From: an uncultured Duncaniella sp.
GTDB taxonomy: Bacteria; Bacteroidota; Bacteroidia; Bacteroidales; Muribaculaceae
NCBI GenBank assembly: GCA_910589485.1
Contig: CAJUSW010000001.1
Coordinates: 186,001-250,000 of the forward strand
Direction of reading: 5' to 3'
DNA length: 64,000 nt
The notes beneath the pieces were generated by a model, which saw only the letters and a list, made by a program, of their open reading frames with translations, made no database searches and was not told the origin of the DNA. Below, one piece after another: positions 23,695 through 31,998 of the stretch (the stretch's first letter is position 1; every line of letters starts with the position of its first letter). A program made the translations under genes and the position numbers.

Positions 23695-25335
23695 ATGATG
23701 ACACTATCACACCGACTTCTCGGCACCGCACTCGTGGCCACTGCCCTGTGCGCATGTTCCGACGATGAAATCAAAGACGATCCCACCTCAGGCACCGAAG
23801 GTGATAAACCCCAATGGTACTATGCAGGCGGAGAGCTCGGCACCTCATATCTCGCAACCTCAAACGCTCTTGAGCAACCCGCTCCCGCCGTGGAGAACGC
23901 CGGCCTCTACGCCCAGTTCAAAAACGGCGAGGCTCTGTTTGAGAAGCCTTTCATGACCAATGCCTCCGGCACCCGCAACGGTCTCGGTCCGGCTTACATC
24001 AGGACATCATGTCTCCACTGCCACCCCGGTTACGGCCACGGCAAACGTGTGGAGGAGGGTTCTTTCAACACCAACGAGATCGGCAACGGCTGTCTGCTCG
24101 CCGTGTACAACCGCAACACCGATGCCTATGTCACCTGGCTCGCCGGTATGCCCCAGGGACACGCTGTCGCACCCTTCAAGGCTCCCCTCGACGAGAGCAA
24201 GGTCAAGGTGAAATGGCACGAGGCCACCGATGAGTGGGGCAATAAGTTCCCCGATGGTGAGACCTACTCCCTCATATACCCCGAGGTCACCATGCCTAAG
24301 GATGCCGTCTATGCCTACCGCATGGGCTACGACATTACCGACGACTACGAGCTACGACTCGAGAGCACCATCGGCATATACGGCACCGGTCTCCTCGATG
24401 CCATCGACGACGCCGACCTCCTCGCCCAGTACCGCAAGGAGGAAGCCGACGGATATTTCCAGCTCAATCCCGCTTTCTTTGCCAACGGCAACTGGACCGC
24501 CCAGTACACCAACAGTCTCCAGGGCGACGGCACCCCCTACCCCCGCCGTTTCACCTACGCACTCTCGCGCGGACCTCTCCAGGACGCCGCCGGTGCCAAT
24601 GCCATCTGGAACATCACCAACGTAACCCGCTCCGACCGCCGCTACCACTACATGGATGCCGCCGGTTCATGGGCACGTTGCTCGGCCAAGGATCCCGAGG
24701 TACAGGCCGGTTTCGACAGCTATCTCGCCAAGGTCGACCCCGACAAGAAGCACCCCGAGTGGTGGGATGGTGACATGGAGACCCGCATCCTCACATATCT
24801 CAACTCCAAGAATCTCCCAGTCGAGATGACCGACGACGAGTACACCGACCTCATGGTATGGCACCGTGGCCTCGCTGTCCCTGCCGTCCGCGACATTGAC
24901 AATCCCGCCGTGGCCAAGGGTAAGGAGAAATTCGAGGAGATAGGATGTGCCTACTGCCACCGTCCTTCATGGACAACCGGTGCCGACGAGGTGCGCGACC
25001 CCAACAAGTTCTTCGCCGGAAACGAGCTTCCCCGCTATCCGCATCAGACCATATGGCCTTACACCGACATGGTACAGCACAAACTCCACATGGCCAACGA
25101 TATCCGCACCGGCTGGTGCCGCACCACTCCGCTGTGGGGTCGCGGTCTGCATCAGAAAGTCACCGGTTCTCAGGCCGCCGACCGTCTCCACGACTGCCGT
25201 GCACGCACTGCCCTCGAGGCCATCATGTGGCACGGATACTCCCCCGAGAGTGATGCACGTCACAGCGTGGAACTCTTCCGTGCACTCTCCAAGGAGGACC
25301 GCGACGCCATCATCACTTTTGTCGACGCTATCTGA
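23695..25335 (+). CDS. Di-heme c-type oxidoreductase (DUF1111) lipoprotein
   Basis: Envelope protein with two c-type heme sites, CLHCH near residue 104 and CAYCH near 420, in the arrangement of the di-heme thiol-oxidoreductase-like DUF1111 family. Lipoprotein signal with LCAC. Other family marks: NGLGPAYIRTSC before heme 1, RRFTYALSRGP in the middle, and after heme 2 HQTIWPYTDMVQHKL and TTPLWGRGL; C-terminal DCRARTALEAIMWHGYSPESDA. 546 residues. DUF1111 genes beside imelysin genes are a known pairing in proteobacteria. The next gene supplies heme-attachment machinery. The true electron donor/acceptor is unknown. Confidence 0.92.
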   Translation: MMTLSHRLLGTALVATALCACSDDEIKDDPTSGTEGDKPQWYYAGGELGTSYLATSNALEQPAPAVENAGLYAQFKNGEALFEKPFMTNASGTRNGLGPAYIRTSCLHCHPGYGHGKRVEEGSFNTNEIGNGCLLAVYNRNTDAYVTWLAGMPQGHAVAPFKAPLDESKVKVKWHEATDEWGNKFPDGETYSLIYPEVTMPKDAVYAYRMGYDITDDYELRLESTIGIYGTGLLDAIDDADLLAQYRKEEADGYFQLNPAFFANGNWTAQYTNSLQGDGTPYPRRFTYALSRGPLQDAAGANAIWNITNVTRSDRRYHYMDAAGSWARCSAKDPEVQAGFDSYLAKVDPDKKHPEWWDGDMETRILTYLNSKNLPVEMTDDEYTDLMVWHRGLAVPAVRDIDNPAVAKGKEKFEEIGCAYCHRPSWTTGADEVRDPNKFFAGNELPRYPHQTIWPYTDMVQHKLHMANDIRTGWCRTTPLWGRGLHQKVTGSQAADRLHDCRARTALEAIMWHGYSPESDARHSVELFRALSKEDRDAIITFVDAI

Positions 25336-25353
25336 TTTTTAATTATTGCCCCT

Positions 25354-27537
25354 ATGTTCCGCACCGTATCATTCATCTCGCTTGGAATAATCACCCTCGG
25401 ACTCATCGCCGCCACCTTTGCTGAAAAGTTTCTCGGCCAGGGAGTCGCCACCGGTGATTTCTACCATGCGCCATGGATGATAGCCCTGTGGATCATTTCG
25501 GCTGCATCATGTATCTGCTCGGTCATTGCCTGTCGCAAGGCAATGACCGTGGCAGTGATGATGCTCCACTTCTCCCTCGTCCTGATACTCGCCGGTGCCG
25601 GTGTCACACACTATTTCGGCAAGCAGGGACATGTGACCCTCAGTCCCTCTGCCTCGGCCGATACCTATATCACCGACAGCGGTGTCACCGAAAAGTTGCC
25701 ATTCACCATCACCCTCCTCGATTGCGGAGCCGAGTACCGCCCGGGCACCCTCACCCCCACCGACTATTTCAGCGAGGTGACCATTGGGGCAACCTCAAGC
25801 GCCGGCACCTTCCGCATCTCCATGAACAATACCCTCGACATCGACGGCTACCGCTTCTGCCAGTCATCACTCGCCGGCGACAGTTCCACACTGAGTGTCA
25901 GTCACGATCTCTGGGGTATAGGCATCACATTCGCCGCCTACGCCCTCCTTTTTCTCTCCATGCTGTTGTCACTGTGTGACCGTCGCGGACGCTTCCGCTC
26001 ATCTCTACGCCGGTTGCTTGCCGCCGCCATGATGCTTCCCGCGCTATGTGCCGGAGCCGGCAACACCGCCTCGGCATCCCCTTTCACCACGGCCTCTCAA
26101 GCCTCATCGGCCACTGTCCCCATGCCCACAGTTCTGCAACGTCCTCTCGCCGAGGCTTTCGGACAGTTGTGCATCTACAGTGGCGACCGTGTGAAGCCAC
26201 TCTCCACCTTCGCCCGCGAATTTTGCCTCAATGTCTACGGCAAGGAATCCTATCGCGGACTCACCCCCGAGCAGGTGCTCACCGGATGGATCTTCTACTA
26301 CGACTCCTGGAAACACCAACCCATGATCAGGCTCCGTAGCCCCGAGGCTCGCTCAGCCATGAACGGCGAGCAGTACGTATCCCTCTCTCAGCTCTACAGT
26401 GGCGGACAATACCATCTCCAGCCACTGTTATCATCTCCCGTATCCAAGTCACTCGACAGCGACGACGCCCGCATAGCGCTCGTCACCACCGTGTGCACCG
26501 GTTCAGCTCTCCGCATTTTTCCCCTCACCGCCGACGACGGCACCAGCACATGGCTCTCATGGGCCGACCGCACCCCCTCGTCCACCGACATTGACACTCA
26601 ATCACGCATATCATCGGCCATATCCGAGATATACTACCTCATAAACCACGGCCGCTTCCGCGACACGCGCACCGCTCTCCTCTCCCTGTGCGAACTCCAA
26701 CGCTCCATGTCGCCACGGGCCATCCCGTCAGCCACAGCCCTGCGGAGCGAGCATCTGTACAACCACATCTTTTATCCGCTTGTGTCAGCGATAATAGTAT
26801 TGATGACCGGAATGATCTCGCTGGCATTATACATGTACGGCAAGCTCAATCCGCGGGGCATAATGACATGGATCGCCGTCGCCGCATTTGCCTACATCAC
26901 CCTCCTCATCATTCTCCGCTGGATCATCGGAGGCCACATCCCACTTGCCACCGGCTACGAGACCATGCTCGCTCTCGCATGGATATCCATGGCCGTGGCA
27001 CTCATCTCAGTAAAACGCATCCCCGTGATCATGCCCCTCGGCATGATCGTAGCCGGAGCCTCACTCCTCGTCGCCATGATGGGGACACGTAACCCGGCTG
27101 TAGGCTCGCTCATGCCCGTCCTCGGCTCACGGTTGCTGTCATTGCACGTGATGCTTGTCATGACCTCCTACTCTCTTTTTGCCATCCTCGCCCTCCTATC
27201 GCTTGTATCACTCTCATCCATGAGACAGGTTGGACGCATGTCTCTTGTCGCCGACGTTCTCCTCACGCCTGCCCTTTTTCTCCTCGGAGCCGGAATATTC
27301 GTCGGAGCCATATGGGCCGAGCAATCATGGGGACGCTACTGGGGATGGGACCCCAAAGAGACCTGGGCACTGATCACATTCTTCATCTACGCCCTCCCCC
27401 TCCATCGGCACACATTCCCCTGGTTCCGCACACCCCGCCATCAGCTCCTATACCTCACCATAGCTTTCGCATCGGTACTCATGACCTATTTCGGCGTCAA
27501 CTACCTCCTCCCCGGCCTCCACTCTTACGGCGCCTGA
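25354..27537 (+). CDS. ccsBA: Fused cytochrome c assembly protein CcsBA (ResB-CcsA)
   Basis: System II heme exporter and ligase that attaches heme to c-type cytochromes outside the cytoplasm. Residues about 1-230 are ResB/CcsB-like (four helices around a periplasmic loop); about 230-465 are a periplasmic stretch; about 470-727 are CcsA with six to eight helices. The WWD heme-handling motif reads WAEQSWGRYWGWDPKETWA near residues 650-670, and external His residues are present (GGHIPLATGYETM, SLHVMLVMTSY, LPLHRHTFPWF). 727 residues fits fused CcsBA. It lies 18 bases after the di-heme gene, so substrate and maturase are co-transcribed. Confidence 0.93.
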   Translation: MFRTVSFISLGIITLGLIAATFAEKFLGQGVATGDFYHAPWMIALWIISAASCICSVIACRKAMTVAVMMLHFSLVLILAGAGVTHYFGKQGHVTLSPSASADTYITDSGVTEKLPFTITLLDCGAEYRPGTLTPTDYFSEVTIGATSSAGTFRISMNNTLDIDGYRFCQSSLAGDSSTLSVSHDLWGIGITFAAYALLFLSMLLSLCDRRGRFRSSLRRLLAAAMMLPALCAGAGNTASASPFTTASQASSATVPMPTVLQRPLAEAFGQLCIYSGDRVKPLSTFAREFCLNVYGKESYRGLTPEQVLTGWIFYYDSWKHQPMIRLRSPEARSAMNGEQYVSLSQLYSGGQYHLQPLLSSPVSKSLDSDDARIALVTTVCTGSALRIFPLTADDGTSTWLSWADRTPSSTDIDTQSRISSAISEIYYLINHGRFRDTRTALLSLCELQRSMSPRAIPSATALRSEHLYNHIFYPLVSAIIVLMTGMISLALYMYGKLNPRGIMTWIAVAAFAYITLLIILRWIIGGHIPLATGYETMLALAWISMAVALISVKRIPVIMPLGMIVAGASLLVAMMGTRNPAVGSLMPVLGSRLLSLHVMLVMTSYSLFAILALLSLVSLSSMRQVGRMSLVADVLLTPALFLLGAGIFVGAIWAEQSWGRYWGWDPKETWALITFFIYALPLHRHTFPWFRTPRHQLLYLTIAFASVLMTYFGVNYLLPGLHSYGA

Positions 27538-27577
27538 TTTATGAACATGGAGAGGAAAATATGAACAATAGTTTATT

Positions 27578-27597
27578 AGACCATAGATCCAAAGATC
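27578..27597 (-). repeat. Short repeat, inverted copy
   Basis: AGACCATAGATCCAAAGATC; its reverse complement matches the copy at 28783-28808 at 17 of 20 bases and the one at 27688-27713 at about 15 of 20. Confidence 0.45.
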
Positions 27598-27687
27598 TAA
27601 GAGTGAGCTTGAATTTAACACACTCTAAACAAGAATAATTATATGACTAAGCCACCAAGTGACGATACTCGATACTCAAAAAAACTT

Positions 27688-27713
27688 GATCTCTGGTCCT
27701 CTAGTCTAAAAAT
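27688..27713 (+). repeat. Short repeat, left flank of the unrecognised gene
   Basis: Starts GATCTCTGGTCC and ends GTCTAAAAAT; about 23 of 26 bases match 28783-28808 in the same orientation, 1.1 kb apart. Confidence 0.5.
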
Positions 27714-27761
27714 TCACCCTCAACACGACATTATCGCACCATATCCCCGGTAAACCCATCC

Positions 27762-27769
27762 TACCTTTG
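27762..27769 (+). promoter_or_regulatory. -7 box TACCTTTG for the gene at 27778
   Basis: Perfect TAnnTTTG match ending eight bases before the ATG, giving a leader of only a few bases. No TTG at -33. Confidence 0.45.
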
Positions 27770-27777
27770 CCGGTGAT

Positions 27778-28542
27778 ATGAAACCAACGAGCCACAAGGT
27801 CACACACCTGACAAAACGAATCCGTCGCCCAGACATCTGGTGTCACCCATTCTCACGCTTTCTCGGCCGGGAACTAACCCCCGTCGAGAAAAACGTCATA
27901 TCCCGGCTCGAACGCGCACGCCGGCTCTCCCGCCCGCGTCCCATCGTCATCGTCGACCCCAAAGGCTACGACTCAACCGAACTATTGAGATCATATCTCG
28001 ACTACCGCCTCGCCACCTCCCCCGAAGGCGCAACCGCACTCCTCTATCTCTCCAAAGAAGGAAAAGATAGAGAATTCGGCAAAATGTATCCTGAATACAC
28101 CGGCTACACCCGCCGTCAGGTCAAAACCCTGCACAAACGCATCCGTTACGCCTCCTATTCCCGCCCCGACAGCGTCCGCGGCACCTCCCCCGCCTTCATG
28201 CTCCTGCTCAACGCCCAGGAATACAAAGGCTACTCCCCCATGCAACCCGACCCCGGGAAATTCCTCAGCCTCTGCTCCGCACTCTTCCCCTTGCTGTGCG
28301 GCATAGGCTTCCTTGTCATACACATAAACGTCGACAGGGAACAGATTCCCGCCTTCTTCTACCTCGGCATGCAGGGGCACACCACACAACGTCCCCCGAA
28401 ACCCGAGCCCCCAGTCGAGACCGCCATCCTCGTCCTCACCGATCCAACGTCCATCCTCCGCTGGAGCCTGCCCACCCGCGAGGGCCCGCAAGGCCACCCG
28501 GCAGACGATGCACCAATCCCCCGACCACCCATACCCACCTAA
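27778..28542 (+). CDS. Unrecognised protein with faint terminase/P-loop-like pattern
   Basis: 254 residues, basic N-terminus, no signal peptide. I cannot assign a family. A series of features in the right order recalls the ATPase domain of phage large terminases: RPIVIVDPKGYDSTELLRS (Walker-A-like place, but no GKT), ATALLYLS, RIRYASYSRPDSVRGTSP followed by a hydrophobic strand ending NAQE where DE would be expected, then IGFLVIHINVDREQIPAFFY. If related, it has lost the ATP-binding Lys and the acidic Walker B. A hydrophobic stretch LCSALFPLLCGIGFLVIHI could instead be a membrane helix. The C-terminal ~50 residues are Pro-rich. Flanked by short direct repeats. Confidence 0.5.
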   Translation: MKPTSHKVTHLTKRIRRPDIWCHPFSRFLGRELTPVEKNVISRLERARRLSRPRPIVIVDPKGYDSTELLRSYLDYRLATSPEGATALLYLSKEGKDREFGKMYPEYTGYTRRQVKTLHKRIRYASYSRPDSVRGTSPAFMLLLNAQEYKGYSPMQPDPGKFLSLCSALFPLLCGIGFLVIHINVDREQIPAFFYLGMQGHTTQRPPKPEPPVETAILVLTDPTSILRWSLPTREGPQGHPADDAPIPRPPIPT

Positions 28543-28726
28543 GCGGAGAGCCGACCTCCGCCGTTCCCACCGGAACCAGCAATAAGGTTACAGAAAATAG
28601 TAGAGCTACAAAATAGTATTCATTGCCAAAAAGGATAGCTCATAAACCTATAAACTTCTAAACCTATAAACTCCCCAACAGCTCGGCAAGAGCCCATTGA
28701 CATACTGCTACAATACTAAAAAAGCA

Positions 28727-28759
28727 AATGACTCCCACCCGTGACGGGCAGGAGCCATT
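28727..28759 (-). terminator. Hairpin terminator after the beta-barrel gene
   Basis: Imperfect stem AATGACTCCCACCCG / CGGGCAGGAGCCATT; on the minus strand it is followed by GCTTTTTTAG. Confidence 0.6.
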
Positions 28760-28782
28760 ATATCTATAATATCTATAAAAAA

Positions 28783-28808
28783 GATCTCTGGCCCTATGGT
28801 CTAAAAAT
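28783..28808 (+). repeat. Short repeat, right flank of the unrecognised gene
   Basis: Starts GATCTCTGGCCC and ends GTCTAAAAAT; direct repeat of 27688-27713 with about three mismatches. Confidence 0.5.
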
Positions 28809-28845
28809 ATGTCCTAAAGATCTATTGTCTATACTCTATACTTTT

Positions 28846-29472
28846 CTAAAAGAAATAAGTCACCCTCACATCCCATGTGCGGTTGCGGGCACTTACATCA
28901 TCGAGCTGGGCAGTCTTGAGCACGTAAGTCATACCCCATGTATAAGACGCTGCGATCTGCCATCTCTTCAGCACCTCGAAACCGAGACCGGCGCACAACT
29001 CAACGTCACCGCCCGAAAACTTCAGCGCATCACACTTGCTATGACCGGCCTGGATCTGGATAACAGGGCCACCGAACACAAACGGTGCCACATAATCCTC
29101 AAGACCCTGCATGCGGGTCCACTTGAATTTCAGATTGAAAGGGATAGAAATATTATGGAGATACACTCTCTCGTTACCATAACCCTGAGAACTCCATATT
29201 ATATTGGGAGCATCCGCAAGATGCAATGTCGCACCCTGCTGCTGGTACATCAGGCCGAGTTCAAGGCCGAAACCGATGCCGGGGAACATCATTTCACCGC
29301 GCACACCCAACGACTCACCCACACCATTGCTCACTCCGAAAAGGTCCTGCTTGAATTTCATCGAGTTAACATTAACTCCGGCAGTAGCACCCCAACGCAT
29401 CTGGGCATTGGCTAAAGGTGCTGCACACAGTGCCACAATGGCTATAAGTAAGGCGGTTAAGCTTCGTTTCAT
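28846..29472 (-). CDS. Outer-membrane beta-barrel protein (PorT-like, small)
   Basis: 208 residues from the ATG at 29472 (MKRSLTALLIAIVALCAAPLANAQ, a clean signal peptide); a longer frame only adds non-signal residues. The mature part is an eight-strand-type barrel: MRWGATAGVNVNSMKF at its start, GFGLELGLMYQQQGATL, YLHNISIPFNLKFKW, YVAPFVFGGPVIQIQAG and a C-terminal WDVRVTYFF with a terminal Phe. Matches the PorT/outer membrane beta-barrel family common in Bacteroidetes. Transcribed divergently from the C1 peptidase with a TACCTTTG box at 29498-29505. Role unknown. Confidence 0.82.
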   Translation of the reverse strand: MKRSLTALLIAIVALCAAPLANAQMRWGATAGVNVNSMKFKQDLFGVSNGVGESLGVRGEMMFPGIGFGLELGLMYQQQGATLHLADAPNIIWSSQGYGNERVYLHNISIPFNLKFKWTRMQGLEDYVAPFVFGGPVIQIQAGHSKCDALKFSGGDVELCAGLGFEVLKRWQIAASYTWGMTYVLKTAQLDDVSARNRTWDVRVTYFF

Positions 29473-29497
29473 GTCAGTATTTATAATTTTTGATGGA

Positions 29498-29505
29498 CAA
29501 AGGTA
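29498..29505 (-). promoter_or_regulatory. -7 box TACCTTTG for the beta-barrel gene
   Basis: Minus-strand TACCTTTG, 25 bases before the ATG at 29472. It lies back to back with the plus-strand box at 29550. Confidence 0.55.
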
Positions 29506-29549
29506 CAACATTTTTCGTTATTTTTTCGGGAGTTTACATATTTTTAGTG

Positions 29550-29557
29550 TAACTTTG
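29550..29557 (+). promoter_or_regulatory. -7 box TAACTTTG for the C1 peptidase
   Basis: Plus-strand TAACTTTG, 65 bases before the ATG at 29623; perfect TAnnTTTG match. Confidence 0.55.
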
Positions 29558-29622
29558 CATTATACACATATTATAGTAACTCACCTTATTAAGTTACCTT
29601 AATAATCCATCATCATAAACCA

Positions 29623-30837
29623 ATGAAAAAGTATCTTTCGGCCATCCTCATGGCCACAATCTCACTCGGTGCATTTGCCGACGGCAAGCCCGCCAAAAAG
29701 GACAAGAAGGAGCCCCAGGGCTACCAGTTCACCGACGTGAAAGTCAACAAGACAACCCCAGTAAAGGATCAGAACAAGTCAGGAACATGCTGGAGCTTCT
29801 CAGGCATCAGCTTCCTTGAGGACGAGCTTCTCCGCATCACCGGCAAGGAATACGACCTCAGCGAAATGTGGGTTGTGCGTCATTGCTACAATGACAAGGC
29901 CGACAAATACGTGCGCATGGAAGGTAAGATCAACTTCGCCCAGGGCGGTGGCACCACCGACGTAGGTTATGTATATGACCGCTACGGCATGGTACCCGAG
30001 AGCGCCTACCGCGGTCTCGAATACGGCGAGGAGAAGCACGACCATTATGAAATGGAGCCCGCTCTACGTGGCATAGTCGATGCCGTCAACAACAAGAAAG
30101 GCAAGAAATCCACAGCATGGAAGAAAGCCTTCAACGGCGTTCTCGACGCATATCTGGGCAAACTTCCCGAGACCTTCGAGTACGAGGGCAAGACCTACAC
30201 CCCCCAGTCGTTTGCCAAGATGCTCAACCTCAACATGGCCGACTACATCCCCGTGACCTCCTACACCCATCATCCCTTCTACACCACATTCCCCCTCGAG
30301 ATCGCCGACAACTGGCTGTGGGAGGATTCCTACAATGTACCCCTCGAAGAAATGAAAGCCATCGTGGACAACGCCCTCGACAACGGCTACTCAATCGCAT
30401 GGGGTGCTGACGTGAGCGAACCCGGATTCAAGTGGACCGACGGTTACGCCGTGCTCCCCAAGAAAAAGACCGAGGCCGACCTCTCAGGCACCGAGCTCGC
30501 CCGCTGGGTCACCCTCAGCGACAAGGAGCGTGAAAACGAGAACAACGACGTGAGCAAGCCCCGCGAAGAGATCGTGGTTACTCAGGATCTGCGCCAGGAG
30601 ATGTTCGACAACCACGAGACCACCGACGACCACGGCATGGTGATCATGGGCAAGGCCGTTGACCAGAACGGCACCCGCTACTACAAGGTGAAGAACTCCT
30701 GGGATACCAACCAGAAATATGGTGGCTTCTTCTACGTATCCGAGCCTTACTTCATGGGCAAGACCATGAGCATCCTCGTGCACCGCGACGCTATCCCCGC
30801 CGAGATAGCAGCCAAGATGAACCTCCCCAAGAAATAA
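29623..30837 (+). CDS. Secreted C1B cysteine aminopeptidase (bleomycin hydrolase/PepC family)
   Basis: Papain-fold peptidase with an N-terminal signal peptide (MKKYLSAILMATISLGAFA), so exported, unlike cytoplasmic PepC. Catalytic residues are visible: Gln50 and Cys56 in VKDQNKSGTCWSFS, His337 in DDHGMVIMG, Asn358 in VKNSWDT. The 404-residue length and the insertions between the two halves fit the C1B subfamily, which usually forms hexamers. The C-terminus ends NLPKK; in bleomycin hydrolases the C-terminal arm enters the active site. The next gene starts only seven bases later. Confidence 0.92.
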   Translation: MKKYLSAILMATISLGAFADGKPAKKDKKEPQGYQFTDVKVNKTTPVKDQNKSGTCWSFSGISFLEDELLRITGKEYDLSEMWVVRHCYNDKADKYVRMEGKINFAQGGGTTDVGYVYDRYGMVPESAYRGLEYGEEKHDHYEMEPALRGIVDAVNNKKGKKSTAWKKAFNGVLDAYLGKLPETFEYEGKTYTPQSFAKMLNLNMADYIPVTSYTHHPFYTTFPLEIADNWLWEDSYNVPLEEMKAIVDNALDNGYSIAWGADVSEPGFKWTDGYAVLPKKKTEADLSGTELARWVTLSDKERENENNDVSKPREEIVVTQDLRQEMFDNHETTDDHGMVIMGKAVDQNGTRYYKVKNSWDTNQKYGGFFYVSEPYFMGKTMSILVHRDAIPAEIAAKMNLPKK

Positions 30838-30844
30838 ACCGCTC

Positions 30845-31972
30845 TTGAATAAGGTACATCTGTTCAACCCCGAGAACGATCTCGCACTCGCGCTCGGATG
30901 TCGACACTACACACCCCCGCCCCACGCCTCCGCGCTTCATAGGGCGGGGGCTCTTTTACCCGCATGGTGGGCCGGAGCGGACGATTCCATCATACTCCCC
31001 CCACGCAGTGGCGGTGATTACACCGACGACCTCGCATGGCTCAATGCCCGATGGGGACTCTCCCCTCGCCCTTATATCGCCACCGAGGAGGACCCATCCC
31101 TTTCCCCCTCACCGTGGGGTTGGAGCCTCGACACCTGCCGGCAATTCGTGCAGGCCGGATTCCCCGCCACCCGGCTCCCCGACCAAGCCACAGTCGATAC
31201 CCTCAGGCTGCTGAGCCACCGGCGATCGTCCATACGCATCCTCTCGGCCCTCGGTGAAGAGCGCCTGTTGCCCGCCGAGGTCACCGACCCCGGCGTGGCG
31301 GTAGAGATCGAGACCGCTCATCCCGGATGCTTCTTCAAGTCCCCGTGGTCGTGCAGCGGTCGAGGGGTATTCTGTGCCGGAGGCATCCCTCCCGAAGTGA
31401 TCCGTTCCAAGGCCCAAGGAATCATCCACCGCCAAGGGAGCGTGATGGTGGAGCATGGCTACGACAAGATCACCGACTTCGCCACACTCTTCCACAGCGA
31501 CGGCAAGCAGGTGACGTTCCGCGGACTCTCATTGTTCATCACCGAAAACCGTGGCGTATATTCAGGCAACGTAGTGGCCCCGCAAGCTGTGATACTCGAC
31601 ATGATCGACCGCTCGGCCAACCACGCCTCCCCATCCTCACGCCTGTCCATCCCCCATCGCATCAGCGACCTCACCTCAGCCCTCGGGCAAGTCCTCACCG
31701 ATCTCATATGCCCCCACTACACCGGTTGGCTCGGCATCGACATGATGATCTATCGTGACACCAATGGAGAAATCCGCATCCACCCGTGCATCGAGCTCAA
31801 CCTGCGCATGACAATGGGAGTGGTAGCGATGCACGTAGCCGACCGTATCAACCCCTCGACGCCAGGTCTCATCTCGTGGCAGAGAACAGTGACTCCACCC
31901 GATCATCACACCCTGTTGCTCCCGCCACGTGACGGCTTCGCCCTGACACTCGACAGTCATCCCGGGCTGTGA
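30845..31972 (+). CDS. ATP-grasp-like protein of unknown substrate
   Basis: 375 residues, starting with TTG: the N-terminal motif VHLFNPENDLALALG belongs at the very start of this Bacteroidales family and no in-frame ATG or GTG precedes it. ATP-grasp features: the Gly-rich lid FFKSPWSCSGRGVF near residue 160, and the metal/ATP-binding acid and Asn in HPCIELNLRMTMG near 316. The family usually appears as hypothetical. ATP-grasp enzymes join a carboxylate to an amine or thiol; the substrates here are unknown. Coupled to the C1 peptidase (seven-base gap) and followed 26 bases later by ruvA. Confidence 0.7.
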   Translation: MNKVHLFNPENDLALALGCRHYTPPPHASALHRAGALLPAWWAGADDSIILPPRSGGDYTDDLAWLNARWGLSPRPYIATEEDPSLSPSPWGWSLDTCRQFVQAGFPATRLPDQATVDTLRLLSHRRSSIRILSALGEERLLPAEVTDPGVAVEIETAHPGCFFKSPWSCSGRGVFCAGGIPPEVIRSKAQGIIHRQGSVMVEHGYDKITDFATLFHSDGKQVTFRGLSLFITENRGVYSGNVVAPQAVILDMIDRSANHASPSSRLSIPHRISDLTSALGQVLTDLICPHYTGWLGIDMMIYRDTNGEIRIHPCIELNLRMTMGVVAMHVADRINPSTPGLISWQRTVTPPDHHTLLLPPRDGFALTLDSHPGL

Positions 31973-31998
31973 CCCATAACTCAGATATTCAATAGACT

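Larger units (their letters stand above)
28543..28845. other. AT-rich gap with repeats and a terminator
   Basis: No gene. Holds a short tandem direct repeat (AAACCTATAAACT twice at about 28644-28672), a hairpin at 28727-28759 and the short repeat at 28783-28808. Confidence 0.5.

Noticed and set aside
28644..28672. Two AAACCTATAAACT repeats as a minisatellite or CRISPR
   Set aside because: Only two units in AT-rich sequence; too little to call more than a chance or minor direct repeat.
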